A stretch of 64,000 nt of DNA from Brevundimonas diminuta 3F5N (GCF_900163625.1 NZ_FUIE01000045.1:25995-89994); one strand, 5' to 3'. Counted from the first letter of the stretch, positions 43,077 to 53,352 are shown. The notes: generated by a model from the letters alone, not told the origin. A program made the numbers and translations.

Positions 43077-46000
43077 TGCGCCCCCTCCGTCAGTTGTCGG
43101 CGTGCGGCCTCCGCGGCATCGGCGAGCGCGCGACCCGCCTCGTGAATATCGTCGATGTTGACGCCTCGATCAGCTTCTTCGACGAGATCGCGAACATGAG
43201 GAAGGAGGGCGGCCACCGCCGTTTCTCCGCACCTGAACAACTCGAGCGTGTTCGCTAGGTCGGCCGCCGGCGCAGCGATCAACCAGGCTAGGCCTTCAGC
43301 GCCGGTCGGTGGCGACTGTCCATACTCTGGCGATAGGCGCCAGAGCAGATCGATCAGACGCTCATGGGCGCCGGCTTCCAGCACTCGGCCCTGGCGCCGA
43401 CGCTCGACGTGCCACGCCTGAACCTCCGTATTGGCCCTGCCGATCAGGTCGGAAGAGACGGCATCGATGATCTGCTGAAGGCGCGCGTCGTGATCTTGCG
43501 GCGCCTTGCCGCGAAGCAGTGTGAGCAAGCGCGTGGCGCGATCTTGGAGCATGTCTTGCTCGCCCTTGGAGATGCGCGGCAGACTAAGGCTCATCCTGTC
43601 GGCGACGAGGCGAATGCCCTGCCAACCAAAGGGCGGTTCGCGGTCACTGGCAGGCAGGCCGGGAGCGAAGGCGAGCGTGCGCCTCAAGTCTGCAAGAGCG
43701 AAGGCTGTAGCGCTCGCGTCGGCTAGGCCGAAACCCGCGGCGTTGCCCTGCGGAAGGCTGATCATCTGGCGAAGCGCGAGGCGGATCTCGTCGTGACGCT
43801 TGTCGCCGGCGGTCAGCGCATCCTGCCAAGGCTGAGTGCGCGCGCTGGGACCGGTGGTCGGTTCAGCCTCGTCGCTGAGCAAGGCCTTCCACTGGGCGGC
43901 GCTGCTGTCGGTCGGCGAGGCGCCGCCGCGCAGCCAGGCTCGAGCCAAAAGAACTTGAGCCGCGGCATAGGCCGGATTCCAGAGTTCTCCGTCCGTGCGC
44001 CGGGGCAAAAGACGCCTGACATGCCTCGTCGCAAGTCGTTCAAGTCGGCGGCTCAGAGCCGTCAAACGGCGGCGGTGGAACTCGACCTGCTCGCCGGTGA
44101 GGTCTTCGTCGGTCTTGAGGCGCGCATAGGCCTCCAGCCCCTCTATCAGCCACTCCTTGCGAGGCACGACGAAATGGGTGTCGCGGACCTGTCCGGTGCC
44201 GGCGATCTTGACGTTCTCGGCGGTGAAGACCTGTTCCAAGGTGCGGCGATCCGCGCCGATGCGGCGTGGGTCGAGCAGGGTGACCACATCATAGACCGCA
44301 CGGTTCCAAATGGTCGCATTGGGAACAACACCATCGCCGCGCAGTGCGTTGATCTGTTCCAGGAGGCCTTGCAGTTCTTTCTTGGAGGCCGATCGCGGTT
44401 CACTGGTCGTGCGAGGCGTAGGGCGGGGCGTTCGCTGCGTCGCGGGCGTCAGCGGGGAAGGGGTTGTTGTCGGGGCTGCCCGCACCGCCTCGGTCGCTTC
44501 ACGAGGACGCGGCGCCGGACTGGCATCTAGCTGGGACACCGCCTGGCCTTCGCCGACCCATGGAAGGGCGAAGGCCTCAAGGACGCTGCGCGGCACGTCG
44601 CCGAAGCGTTCGCCATTGTCCGACTGGGTGACGGTCGGCCTACGATCGCCCCAATAGCTCAGCACGCGGCTGAGACGATTGCGGGTCGCTTCATCCTCCA
44701 CGCGGTTGCGAAGCACGGTCCGCATCGCCGTGTCGAGGAAGGGGCGCTCCAGATAGCGGGACTCGATCTCCGGTCCCGGATAGGACGCCGTTTCCAGCCT
44801 TCCGGGATTGAGAAGGGTTGGATTCAGGACGCCTTGCAGCATGCCGCGAGGCGTACGGTGGGTCTGTCCCAGGTCGTTGGCTTTAAGATTGTCGTAGAAG
44901 CCGTCGACGGCTTCTGGAGTGAAGGGGTAGAGGCCGACATTGTCTACCGAGCCGAAGGCCTGGAAGCAGGGCTCCAGGCGGGCGCACTGCAAGCAGGGGT
45001 TCGGCGGCGGGCGGTTGGCGTCGAGGCGATAGTCCTCGCGCCAGGCTTGCAAATTCTCGACGCCGGCGCGCACGGCTGAAAGATATCGAGCGACAAACTT
45101 CTTGCGGGATGCGGCGTCGAGCGCAGCGATTTCGCGCACTTCTCCTTCCGCATTCAGACCGAGGCGGACCGAGTGGGTGATGCGTTGTTGATAGTTGGAT
45201 TTGAGTTGGCGGAAGTACTCCGTCGTCAAGCCGATGACGGAGATCAAAGGGCAGAGATCATCGTCGTCGCGTAGTTCGGCGTCCGCCACCAGGGCGTCGA
45301 TCAGGCTGTCGTCCAAGCCCTCCCACATCGTGACGTCCTCGAGAAGGAGCACGAGGCGGCGTCGTTCCGAAGCGGGCTTGTCCTTGTCTTGCCGCGCCAG
45401 TTCGGCGCGTAGTTCCATGAAAATGCGTTTGAGCGCGTCCGCGGATACGCCGATCACCCCTTGAACAGCGTGGTTTCGCCGAGCGTTCAGCGCCTCCGCC
45501 ATTTGCAGAATATGGGGAATCTGGTCGGCGTCTTCGGTGCGGATTTCATCAAGCGTACGGCCTTCGGCCAGAGCCTCTTCGATGAAGGTGCTCTCCAGAG
45601 ACAACTTGAGGCCCAGACGCTTGGCCTTTTCCGAGTCGCCCGCGTCCAGGGTTTCCCAAAGGGTCGCGAGTTCTCGGACGTCGGAGATGTCGAACGTGGC
45701 CGATGCTGAGTTGCGTTCCGCACCGCCGCTCATGATTTCCAGAACGCGACGCGGGCCGTTCCAATTGTCGCGAACCGCGGCCGAGAGAATGAGCTTGTCG
45801 GGCTCGAACTGCCGGCACCAGTCGATGTCTTCAGGCGGGGCGTCGAAGTAGTCCGGGGCCAACATGGTGCCCAGGGTGGTCAGGAATAGAGCCGATCGTC
45901 CGCCCAGGCCCGCGGCATGCTGCTGTCCGAGGCCGTCAAACAGATAGCCCAGTTCAGGCGGGAGCTTGGACTTCAGTTGCTTCAGCGCGCCGACAAGCGA

Positions 46001-46324
46001 GCCGTCGGCGCGTTGAATCAAGAGGCAGAAGTCCCGCTGAACAGGCCAGTTGACCTGAAGCCAGCGGATCAGATGGGATTTTCCAGAGCCCGGTTCGCCT
46101 TGGACGACGCAAAAGGCATGACGCCGATCTGGTGCGGACAAGGCCTGTAGCAGGCCCTCCTGCGTCGGTTCGCCGAGGTCGAATTTTTCCGACCAGGCCT
46201 CAAAATCCCGGACGGGGCTGTGAGTCGCCAGGAAGATGGCGTCCTGGGCCGCCAAAGCCTGCGTCTGAAGAACCGCGTCGGCGTTCGCCTTCGTCCAGCA
46301 AGGCGCAGTGAGGAGATCAGTCAT
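43073..46324 (-). CDS. dpdH: DpdH-like ATP-binding protein
   Basis: A 1083-residue P-loop ATPase. Walker A is GEPGSGKS (76-83) and a Walker B-like strand RRLVLLLEDV lies near residue 325; a CxxC-x5-C cluster (NPCLQCARLEPC, about 440) may bind metal. A Pro/Thr/Arg-rich linker (about 590-640) separates the ATPase from a helical C-terminal half. It overlaps dpdG by 8 bases upstream and dpdI by 4 downstream. It belongs to the restriction arm of the Dpd system; its exact action is unknown. Confidence 0.78.
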   Translation of the reverse strand: MTDLLTAPCWTKANADAVLQTQALAAQDAIFLATHSPVRDFEAWSEKFDLGEPTQEGLLQALSAPDRRHAFCVVQGEPGSGKSHLIRWLQVNWPVQRDFCLLIQRADGSLVGALKQLKSKLPPELGYLFDGLGQQHAAGLGGRSALFLTTLGTMLAPDYFDAPPEDIDWCRQFEPDKLILSAAVRDNWNGPRRVLEIMSGGAERNSASATFDISDVRELATLWETLDAGDSEKAKRLGLKLSLESTFIEEALAEGRTLDEIRTEDADQIPHILQMAEALNARRNHAVQGVIGVSADALKRIFMELRAELARQDKDKPASERRRLVLLLEDVTMWEGLDDSLIDALVADAELRDDDDLCPLISVIGLTTEYFRQLKSNYQQRITHSVRLGLNAEGEVREIAALDAASRKKFVARYLSAVRAGVENLQAWREDYRLDANRPPPNPCLQCARLEPCFQAFGSVDNVGLYPFTPEAVDGFYDNLKANDLGQTHRTPRGMLQGVLNPTLLNPGRLETASYPGPEIESRYLERPFLDTAMRTVLRNRVEDEATRNRLSRVLSYWGDRRPTVTQSDNGERFGDVPRSVLEAFALPWVGEGQAVSQLDASPAPRPREATEAVRAAPTTTPSPLTPATQRTPRPTPRTTSEPRSASKKELQGLLEQINALRGDGVVPNATIWNRAVYDVVTLLDPRRIGADRRTLEQVFTAENVKIAGTGQVRDTHFVVPRKEWLIEGLEAYARLKTDEDLTGEQVEFHRRRLTALSRRLERLATRHVRRLLPRRTDGELWNPAYAAAQVLLARAWLRGGASPTDSSAAQWKALLSDEAEPTTGPSARTQPWQDALTAGDKRHDEIRLALRQMISLPQGNAAGFGLADASATAFALADLRRTLAFAPGLPASDREPPFGWQGIRLVADRMSLSLPRISKGEQDMLQDRATRLLTLLRGKAPQDHDARLQQIIDAVSSDLIGRANTEVQAWHVERRRQGRVLEAGAHERLIDLLWRLSPEYGQSPPTGAEGLAWLIAAPAADLANTLELFRCGETAVAALLPHVRDLVEEADRGVNIDDIHEAGRALADAAEAARRQLTEGAQ

Positions 46325-47198
46325 CTTGGCTCCCCGAAAGGGTGATGGTCAGAACGGATTGCACCGGATGGAAGGGATCGGGTGAAAGGTCGACATAGCC
46401 GGTGGCGTCGCCGCGGCTGACAAGTTCGATCACGCCCTCATCATGGAGGTCTCGCAGGGCGTTGCTCATGAGGCGCGACACGCGGGCGGGATCGTTCGCC
46501 AGCCCGCACCGCGCGGCGATGTCGGCTCGCAAGGTTCCGCGATCCAGATAGGGCATCCGCCGACCGATCGCTGTCATGACCTCCGTCGCCGGTAGGGGAG
46601 ACCCGACCGGTAGTTCCGCCCGTTCCAGTTCTACGCGGAGACGGTCGGCGATGCTTGGATGGAAGCTGAGCCGCGTCGGGAGCTCCACCGCCAGGCCGAG
46701 GAGACGCATCCAACGCCGCCATTGAGCCTGCTTGGTCGAATTGAAGCGCCGCGCGCCCTCCGCCGCCTTGGGGTCTCCAAGCGCCGCCTCCACCTGATCC
46801 GCGAAGTCGCTCGCGGCGGCCCATTCCGTGCCGCGAATGTCCGCCGCAAGACCGAGCCAGGCGTAGGTTTCGAGCATCAGGAAGTTAGGGTCCTCGCGTC
46901 CCGATGCACAAAGTCGATCATGGACGTCGTCGGCGAAGGCGGCGTAGTCGGTCGAGACCAGACCATCGAGAACATAGTGGCCGGCTTCCAAGGTCAGCAG
47001 GCCTAGGCTAGAGGCCGCCCCCACCGTTTGCCGGTGAGCGTCGCCGATGACCTGGCGGGGCTGTCCGTTTTGGATGAAGTCCGGATTGAGCCAGGCCCAA
47101 AGGTCGTCGCGGCTGATCTTGCCGCCTTCGGCCGCCGTGACGCACACCGCCGACCACACCCGTTCGGGGGTGCCTTGGGTGTCGGTAAGCAGACTCAT
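46317..47198 (-). CDS. dpdG: DpdG-like protein
   Basis: 293 residues. The first 40 residues (SRDDLWAWLNPDF) and a later LSFHPSIADRLRVELERAEL suggest two winged-helix units, ending in a beta strand pair (VQSVLTITLSGS). No enzymatic motif. It overlaps DpdF (4 bases) and DpdH (8 bases) in the order found in Dpd clusters, where DpdG is tied to restriction. Name given from context plus size. Confidence 0.68.
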   Translation of the reverse strand: MSLLTDTQGTPERVWSAVCVTAAEGGKISRDDLWAWLNPDFIQNGQPRQVIGDAHRQTVGAASSLGLLTLEAGHYVLDGLVSTDYAAFADDVHDRLCASGREDPNFLMLETYAWLGLAADIRGTEWAAASDFADQVEAALGDPKAAEGARRFNSTKQAQWRRWMRLLGLAVELPTRLSFHPSIADRLRVELERAELPVGSPLPATEVMTAIGRRMPYLDRGTLRADIAARCGLANDPARVSRLMSNALRDLHDEGVIELVSRGDATGYVDLSPDPFHPVQSVLTITLSGSQDD

Positions 47199-49708
47199 GA
47201 GAGGCCTCCAGGATCCTGTTTCTGGAAATTATCGAGCGCGTCTTCATCATAGGGCGCGTGAAGCGAAGCGATCTGCTGGAGCAATCGCCCCTCCACTCTT
47301 TGGCCGGGATCAGCCACGACGATGAAGGTCTGATGCGGACGTTCCGCCGCCAGTCTTTGGAGTTCACGCAGCCAAGCCGGCAGGGCGTCGTTCCTGGTCG
47401 GCAGGAAGGCGGTCGGGAGATCTGGCAGGACGCCGTCGCGTTGGATCCAGTCCTCGGCAGATTGGACAAAGCCGAGCCTGGCCCCTGCCTTCTCAAGTCC
47501 GTGGGCTACTGGCCCGGCCTCTCTCTCCGTCGTTACGATCTGGTCTATGCCGGCCTTGGTCAGGCGGTGAAGCAGTTGCTCCGATGCGCCGTTGTCCGGC
47601 GCCACAAGCAGGACGCCTTTCGGCAGTTCGGTGCTCGCTGCGGCCAGCGAGGGCCAAGCGAAAAGCGCCGAGCGGGGTCGAAGGGATGAGGGCGCGGAAC
47701 GCCCTCGAATGCGGCAGGCGGGACAGCGACCGCAAGCGGAGGCGAAGGTGTCCGGTTCGATCAAGCGGTAGGCGCCAAGCAGAAGACACTCTCGCTCAGG
47801 TCGACGCAGGAAATGAACGAACTCTCGCAGTTCGCGCCTCGCGGTGGCGACTTCGGCGTTACGACCGGTAAAGACGGCGTCCCAGGTCGACCGCCACGCG
47901 TCGGTTTCTACGGGAGCGAGGAGGCCGGCATCACGGATGACGGCGCGCCAATGGAGGGGGAGTGTGTCGTCATCGAAGGTGTCCGCCTCAAGGACAAGCG
48001 CGCCTTGTCGCTGCAGCAGATTGAGAAGGCTGCGATTCCAACCGCGATTGCGTTCTCCGGTGTAGCGCGCGTCCATGCCTTCTCTGGCGGCGTCCAGCGG
48101 GAGTATCAGTCGAGGTTCTCCCGACTCGGCGCGTGTGTCTGCACGTGCGCCCTTCAGCAGTGCGAGCCAGCGTCCTTCGGCGAGTTCGCGAGAAAGCCAT
48201 CCGCCGCCGGCCATAGACTCCGCATCATCCTCGTCGGACTGGAAGCTATCCTCCTCCTTGTCCCTACGGCGTTGCTGACCATGGCCGCTCTTTTCCACCC
48301 AGAGCGTGACCCCGAGTCCCTGGTGGCCGTCGCGTGAAGCGCGCCCGACCTCCTGATACCAACGTGGCGCTCCTTCGGGCAGACAGGCGTGGATGACCGT
48401 TCGGACATTGGCCTTGTCGACGCCGAGGCCGAAGGCTGAAGTGGCGACCACGAGGTCAAGGTCGTTCTTGGCCCAGGCCTCCACGATCCGCTTGCGCTCA
48501 TGAGCATTGGAGATCGCGCCTGTGAACAGGGCTAGGCGTTTGTAGTCGCGCTCCTCGGTCAAAAGCTCATGGAGCGCTTCGGCTTGGTCCACCCTGGTCG
48601 TGTAGACGACGGCAGGCCGGGGGGCCCGATCGATCAGGCGAAGAAGGGCCGCGTTCCTGGAGGCCAGATCAGGGAAGGTCGAGGCTGAAAGATCGAATTG
48701 GTAGCGCGGCGCCTCAGCGTGGATTTCTCCCCAATGGGCTCCCTCGCCGTAGTCGGAGCGCAGGACCTCACGCGCAGCGGGCGTGAGCGTGGCGGACAAC
48801 AATACGGTCCTGATGGCGGGGTTGCGGGCGCGGAACTCCCTGACCAGGGCGGGCAGTCGCTGGAAGTCTGGTCGGAAGCTACGTCCCCAACTCTCGATGA
48901 TATGGGCTTCGTCAATGAAGACCGCCGCAAGCCGACCTTTCTGGCCGTATTTGTCAGCCGCTTCGGCGGGTAAAGCGCTCTGGAGAAGGTCCGCGCGCGC
49001 GGCCCCGAAAGCCGCTTCGGGCGATAATAGGAGAATAGGGACTTCGCCATTGCGGAAGCGGGCGATCACCTCCTGTCGTTCGTCGGAGGGGGTTGAGCCG
49101 CTGAGGGCTCGGCAGGCCTCCAGGCCTGGCATGGCTTGCAAGGTGCGCTGATGATCTTCTGCAAGCGCGATGGTCGGAACGATCACGATCACGCAGGCGC
49201 CGGGATCGGTCTGGCGCCACCACAGGACGGGCGCTTGGAACAATAGGCTTTTGCCGGCGCCGGTCGGCATGGACACCATGAGACCGGCGCTATCGGGCAT
49301 GGTCAGGATGGATTGGACAGCCGCTTTTTGAGTTCGACTGCGGTAATGACTATGGGGCGTCAATCGCAACAAGGCGGCGTCTGGAGGGGCAGGCTCGATG
49401 CCGCCGCGCGGTTCGGCGTCAATTCGCATGGCCTCCGACAGGCCAGGCGCGATGTCCTCCAGGTCTTCATCCAGAATGCGAACGGCGCCGTCTGAAGATC
49501 TGGCTATCCCGAAGCGAGGGAACAGGGGGGCAAGATCATCAGGGGGAGCGTGAGGCGGCGGCATGGCGCGGCCTCCGTTAAGTCGCGCCAATTCTCTAAG
49601 CAGGGCCAGTCGGTCGCCAGGCGCGCTCGCGCAGAGATAGGCGGCGGTGGTGTCCGCGATCGCCTTATCAAGCCAGGTGTCCATATGGCGCGAGGCTGGG
49701 ATCGTCAC
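47195..49708 (-). CDS. dpdF: DpdF, RecQ-like SF2 helicase
   Basis: 837 residues. Helicase motifs in order: Walker A PTGAGKS (148-154), VFIDEAHIIESWG (about 263-275), VLLSATL, and motif VI QEVGRASRDG. A CGRCPACRIRG cluster near residue 640 is a zinc site of the RecQ-related DpdF group. A second in-frame ATG is 8 codons in (MDTWLDKA). First gene of the F-G-H-I block, 146 bases after queC, so it may have its own promoter. Expected to move on or unwind DNA during recognition of unmodified DNA. Confidence 0.8.
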   Translation of the reverse strand: MTIPASRHMDTWLDKAIADTTAAYLCASAPGDRLALLRELARLNGGRAMPPPHAPPDDLAPLFPRFGIARSSDGAVRILDEDLEDIAPGLSEAMRIDAEPRGGIEPAPPDAALLRLTPHSHYRSRTQKAAVQSILTMPDSAGLMVSMPTGAGKSLLFQAPVLWWRQTDPGACVIVIVPTIALAEDHQRTLQAMPGLEACRALSGSTPSDERQEVIARFRNGEVPILLLSPEAAFGAARADLLQSALPAEAADKYGQKGRLAAVFIDEAHIIESWGRSFRPDFQRLPALVREFRARNPAIRTVLLSATLTPAAREVLRSDYGEGAHWGEIHAEAPRYQFDLSASTFPDLASRNAALLRLIDRAPRPAVVYTTRVDQAEALHELLTEERDYKRLALFTGAISNAHERKRIVEAWAKNDLDLVVATSAFGLGVDKANVRTVIHACLPEGAPRWYQEVGRASRDGHQGLGVTLWVEKSGHGQQRRRDKEEDSFQSDEDDAESMAGGGWLSRELAEGRWLALLKGARADTRAESGEPRLILPLDAAREGMDARYTGERNRGWNRSLLNLLQRQGALVLEADTFDDDTLPLHWRAVIRDAGLLAPVETDAWRSTWDAVFTGRNAEVATARRELREFVHFLRRPERECLLLGAYRLIEPDTFASACGRCPACRIRGRSAPSSLRPRSALFAWPSLAAASTELPKGVLLVAPDNGASEQLLHRLTKAGIDQIVTTEREAGPVAHGLEKAGARLGFVQSAEDWIQRDGVLPDLPTAFLPTRNDALPAWLRELQRLAAERPHQTFIVVADPGQRVEGRLLQQIASLHAPYDEDALDNFQKQDPGGLS

Positions 49709-49854
49709 AGCACGCGCCCGAGGGCGACCCTAGGCGATGACGAGCAATTTTGTACCGTAAGTATTGGATTTGTCACGTCTTCACCCCCGAAGGGATTGAA
49801 GCCTACGGGCGCTGGTTTTGCAATCGCCTGAAGGGCTAATATTTCGTCGTTCCG

Positions 49855-50547
49855 TCAGGTGGCGGCGCGCCACCGTTCAAAGCCGTTGCGGCGAAGGTCG
49901 CAGGCCGGGCATTCGCCGCAGCCGCGTCCCCAGGGGTTCTGGGTTTCGGCATCCCCCTTGTAGCAGGTCAGGGTCTCGGCGCGGATCAGTTCGACCAGAT
50001 CCGGTCCGCCGAGCTGCTCGGCCAGGGCCCAGGTCTGGGCCTTGTCGATCCACATCAGCGGGGTCTCGAGGACGAGACGTGTCTCCATGCCGAGGTTGAG
50101 CGCGACCTGGAGCGCCTTGATGGTGTCGTCCCTGCAGTCCGGATAGCCAGAGTAGTCCGTCTCGCACACGCCGGTGACCACGTGTTTGAGCCCTCGGCGG
50201 TAGGCGATGGCGGCCGCAAAGGTCAGGAAGAGCAGGTTACGGCCGGGCACGAAGGTGTTGGGCAGGCCGGAGGCGGCGGTGGCGATCGCCATGTCCTGGG
50301 TCAGGGCGGTGTCGCTGATCTCGCCGAGGACGCCGAGGTCGAGGATGCGGTCTTCGCCAAGGCGGCCGGCCCACTGCGGGAAGATCTGAATGCGGTCAAG
50401 GACGGTCTTGCGGGCGTCGAGCTCGTTCCGATGGCGTTGGCCGTAGTCGAAACCGAGGGTCTCAACCCGCTCGAAGCGGTCCAGAGCCCAGGCCAGACAG
50501 GTGGCCGAGTCCTGGCCGCCGGAGAAGAGGACCAGGGCGCCGCTCAT
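49855..50547 (-). CDS. queC: 7-cyano-7-deazaguanine (preQ0) synthase
   Basis: 230 residues from the ATG at 50547; the frame extends 37 codons upstream but only overlaps queD. QueC uses ATP and ammonia to turn 7-carboxy-7-deazaguanine into preQ0, the base DpdA inserts. The PP-loop [12 protein letters not shown] is at the N-terminus and the zinc Cys set at the C-terminus ([12 protein letters not shown] plus an earlier TCYKGD). It overlaps queD by four bases (ATGA). Confidence 0.95.
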   Translation of the reverse strand: MSGALVLFSGGQDSATCLAWALDRFERVETLGFDYGQRHRNELDARKTVLDRIQIFPQWAGRLGEDRILDLGVLGEISDTALTQDMAIATAASGLPNTFVPGRNLLFLTFAAAIAYRRGLKHVVTGVCETDYSGYPDCRDDTIKALQVALNLGMETRLVLETPLMWIDKAQTWALAEQLGGPDLVELIRAETLTCYKGDAETQNPWGRGCGECPACDLRRNGFERWRAAT

Positions 50548-50915
50548 GCGGATGCGGCGCCGAAATAGGTCACGCGGTCTTCCGTGGAGTCGCGCAGGAC
50601 CGCGACGCTGTGAAGGTTGGAGATCTCGTCCTCGAGTTTGCGCCAGATGTAGGCGCACAGATTCTCCATCGTCCCCGGGCCGAGATCATTGATCTCGTCC
50701 AGGAAACGGTGGTCGAGGGCGTCGCGGGCCTGTTCGAGCTTTCGGGCCAGCAGAGCCGTGTCGATGATCATGCCGCTGGCGGGATCGGGACGGCCGCGCA
50801 GGGTGACCTCGGCGCGATAGGAATGGCCGTGGATGCGCCGACTGCCCTCGGCGTCGATCGTGCGCTCAAGCGTGTGAGCGCAGTCGAAACGGAATTGCTT
50901 GGTCAGTTCATACAT
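50544..50915 (-). CDS. queD: 6-carboxytetrahydropterin synthase-like protein
   Basis: 123 residues. QueD converts dihydroneopterin triphosphate to 6-carboxytetrahydropterin, the first dedicated preQ0 step. Zinc histidines are His14 (DCAHTL), His29 and His31 (IHGHSY), and the fold segments GMIIDTALL and LDHRFLDE match. The residue four before His29, a catalytic Cys in E. coli QueD (Cys27), is Ser25 here; Cys12 lies nearby. It is coupled to queC and 50 bases after the dpdB copy upstream. Confidence 0.92.
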   Translation of the reverse strand: MYELTKQFRFDCAHTLERTIDAEGSRRIHGHSYRAEVTLRGRPDPASGMIIDTALLARKLEQARDALDHRFLDEINDLGPGTMENLCAYIWRKLEDEISNLHSVAVLRDSTEDRVTYFGAASA

Positions 50916-50965
50916 GGCGCAGCCGAGAGGAGATCATGAGTCGGGCGAGGTGAGGGAGGGGCGCC

Positions 50966-52069
50966 TTAGGCGGCTTCCGTCTCCGCGAGCTTGGCGCGGC
51001 GCGCGCGGACGTCGCGACGGACAATGCCCTCCAGATGGCGGGCGAGAAGGGAGACGTCGGTCGGTGTGACGTTGATCGCCTTCCAGTGACGTACGTCGCC
51101 GTTGCCGAAGTCCCAGGATCCCTCGGTCCAGGCGGTACGGCCTTCCAGGCAGGCGAGGCCGCGGGCGAAGTCGCGCCAGGTTCGGGCGTCGTCGAGGAGG
51201 GCCAGGGTTTCCATGACATAGCCCATGGCCTGAATGCCGGAGCCGCCGACCAGGCGCGAGGTCGCCGACTTGTGGCCCCACCAGGCTTCGGGGAAGACAT
51301 TCTGGACGGCCTTGTAGAACTCGCTGATCAGGTCGAAGCACTGACGCTGGCCGTTGATCTCCTTGACCATCGCCCGCATGACGCCGTCGCTGAGCGAGTT
51401 CATCAGCACCTTCTGGATCGCCGTGTCCTTGATGACGCCGGATGGATTGGTGTGCTGGTGGATCTGACCCTGCAAGGAAGAGGAGGCGTTGAAGTTCAGC
51501 CGCTCGGTCAGTTGGGCGGCGAGCTGTCGGCTCTGCATCCGGTTCGGCAGGCCGTCGACCGTCGGCAGCAGTTCATAGATCAGCGACTTCGGCAGGGGGC
51601 GGGTGTTGTTGATCAGGACGAACTGACGTCGCAGTTCCGCCTCGTCTCGGCAGATGAGCAGGGAGACGAACAACTGGAAGTCCTTGCGCGTGGTCTGGCT
51701 CAGGGCCGTCAGACGCTGTTGGCCGTCCACGACCAGGCCCTTGGGCGCGTCGGCGCCCAGATCGAGGGTGATGCGGCAGATGCCCCCGTCGAGGTCTTCG
51801 AGGGTCACGCCGTTCCCCTCGATAAAGGCCACGACGATGGCGTTCGGGAGGACGGCGACGTCCGTCTCGAGATAGTCGCGGATCTCGCGGATATGTCCGG
51901 CGATCTGCGGGCGTTGGAAGCCGCTGAGGGAGCCCTGCGCGTCTCGTCCGACCCGGTCGATCTCGGAGAAGGACAGGACCTGATCGGCCGTGGCGGCGAA
52001 GGTCAGGACGTCGTGCTCGACGCTTTGGCGTGCGCGCGCGGCCAGGAAGGTCAGGGTTTGGGCGGTCAT
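50966..52069 (-). CDS. dpdB: DpdB (DndB/DGQHR-family), copy 1
   Basis: 367 residues from the ATG at 52069 (overlap ATGA with dpdA); the frame runs 51 codons upstream as an overlap shadow. The signature VVDGQQRLTAL with QFVLINNTRPLP is that of the DndB/DpdB family, ParB-related DNA-binding proteins. DpdB is needed with DpdA for preQ0 insertion in Salmonella. About 35% of positions look shared by eye with the copy at 53.3-54.4 kb (for example RPLPKSLIYELLP versus KPLPSRLIDELLP). It would act on DNA with DpdA. Confidence 0.85.
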   Translation of the reverse strand: MTAQTLTFLAARARQSVEHDVLTFAATADQVLSFSEIDRVGRDAQGSLSGFQRPQIAGHIREIRDYLETDVAVLPNAIVVAFIEGNGVTLEDLDGGICRITLDLGADAPKGLVVDGQQRLTALSQTTRKDFQLFVSLLICRDEAELRRQFVLINNTRPLPKSLIYELLPTVDGLPNRMQSRQLAAQLTERLNFNASSSLQGQIHQHTNPSGVIKDTAIQKVLMNSLSDGVMRAMVKEINGQRQCFDLISEFYKAVQNVFPEAWWGHKSATSRLVGGSGIQAMGYVMETLALLDDARTWRDFARGLACLEGRTAWTEGSWDFGNGDVRHWKAINVTPTDVSLLARHLEGIVRRDVRARRAKLAETEAA

Positions 52070-53352
52070 GGGACGAGGTCTCCGGGGGTGGAGAGGGCGT
52101 CCACGACCGTCTTGAAGACGGACAGATTGTGGATGCCCCGGCGTTTGTTGCGGTTGCTGGCGCGGAAGATGGCGACCTCGATGCCGACATCGCGGCAGAT
52201 GCGGCAGTCGCAGCGCCGCCATGGCTTGTCGGCCAGGGTGGCGCGGTAACGACCGCGCAGCTTCTCCATCACGGGGGTGTGGCGGACGTCTTCATAGGCC
52301 TGTCCTGTCGCCAGGATGGCGTTGTAGGTCAGGACGGTTTCGAGCACGCCCTCGAGGTCGAGATCGTCGTGGTCGTAGGCGCGCAGGGCCCCCAAGGCGG
52401 CCGTTTCCATGGCGGTGAGGGCTTCGGCCTTGAAGTCGCCCTGGCGGACGTGGCGCTGCAGGCGCGGATTCTCGATCGCCTGGGGCACGCGGATGGCGGT
52501 GTAGTAGTCCATGCCGCCGTTCTCGGTCAGCCAGTAGTTCTGCTTGTCGTCCTTGAAGGCGCGCAGCAGAGGCGAGGTCGTATCGATGCTGGTGATATGG
52601 AAGGGCGCGAACTCGTGGATCTCATTGGCCTTGGCGAAGCCGAGGATGTGAAGACGCGTGCCGGCTGGGATCGCCTCGCGAATGGCCGCGAGGCAGGCTT
52701 TGATCTGGGCTGACTTCAGGGGAACCATGCCGCCGATGGCCAGATAGTCGTAGCCCATGGCGACCAGGCGGCGCGCCGCCTCGGCCATGCTGGCCGGCGA
52801 CCAGCCCTGAACCACGCCCATCGGCGTGAAGCCGCCGCTCTGGGCCGCCTCGCGACGGAAGACGTCGGCGTTTTCGAGGGTCAGATCGAAGCGACGATGG
52901 GCCTCGGCGCTTCCGCCCTCCATGCCGCGCACCGTCTCGTCGAAGTCGAAGATGATGTGGTCGACCGAGCAGCCGTGCGTGAAGCCGCAGTCGTCATAGA
53001 AGGCGACCGTGTCCGCGGGCGTGTAGGGCGGAACGTCTTCCTTGACATAGGTGAAGGCGCCGCAGTCGCCGAACAGGGCGAGATCCTTGAAGGCCGGGGT
53101 GTTCAGGCGCAGGAACTCGCGGGCGCCGACGCGGCGGAATCGCATGGCCTGGGCGTCGGTGTACTTGCCCTTCACCGGGCCGTCGCCGACGATGCCGCGC
53201 GACACCAGCATCCCGTGATAGGGCGCATAGCCGAGGATCTCGTGCGGATAGGCGTCGTCCCAATAGGGCTTTCGCTCCGGCGCATTGCGATCATTGATGA
53301 AGTCGTAGCCGGGATCGACGAAATCGAGGCTGTCGGCGAATATGAATTTCAT
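52066..53352 (-). CDS. dpdA: DpdA, DNA 7-deazaguanine transglycosylase (TGT-like)
   Basis: 428 residues. DpdA exchanges guanine in DNA for preQ0, the hallmark step of the Dpd system. TGT-like features: FGDCGAF with Asp96, AIGGMVPL, and SIDTTSP with Asp257 at the place of the TGT nucleophile. The zinc site is Cys381-x-Cys383-xx-Cys386 with His408. The length and the N-terminal FADSLDFVDPGYDF are typical of DpdA rather than tRNA Tgt. It sits between two DpdB paralogues, overlapping both by four bases, so all three are coupled. Confidence 0.9.
   Translation of the reverse strand: MKFIFADSLDFVDPGYDFINDRNAPERKPYWDDAYPHEILGYAPYHGMLVSRGIVGDGPVKGKYTDAQAMRFRRVGAREFLRLNTPAFKDLALFGDCGAFTYVKEDVPPYTPADTVAFYDDCGFTHGCSVDHIIFDFDETVRGMEGGSAEAHRRFDLTLENADVFRREAAQSGGFTPMGVVQGWSPASMAEAARRLVAMGYDYLAIGGMVPLKSAQIKACLAAIREAIPAGTRLHILGFAKANEIHEFAPFHITSIDTTSPLLRAFKDDKQNYWLTENGGMDYYTAIRVPQAIENPRLQRHVRQGDFKAEALTAMETAALGALRAYDHDDLDLEGVLETVLTYNAILATGQAYEDVRHTPVMEKLRGRYRATLADKPWRRCDCRICRDVGIEVAIFRASNRNKRRGIHNLSVFKTVVDALSTPGDLVP

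Noticed and set aside
52066..53352. Reading DpdA as the tRNA enzyme Tgt
   Set aside because: The motif spacing, N-terminus and operon with DndB-like genes fit DpdA; no queA, queG or queF accompanies it.
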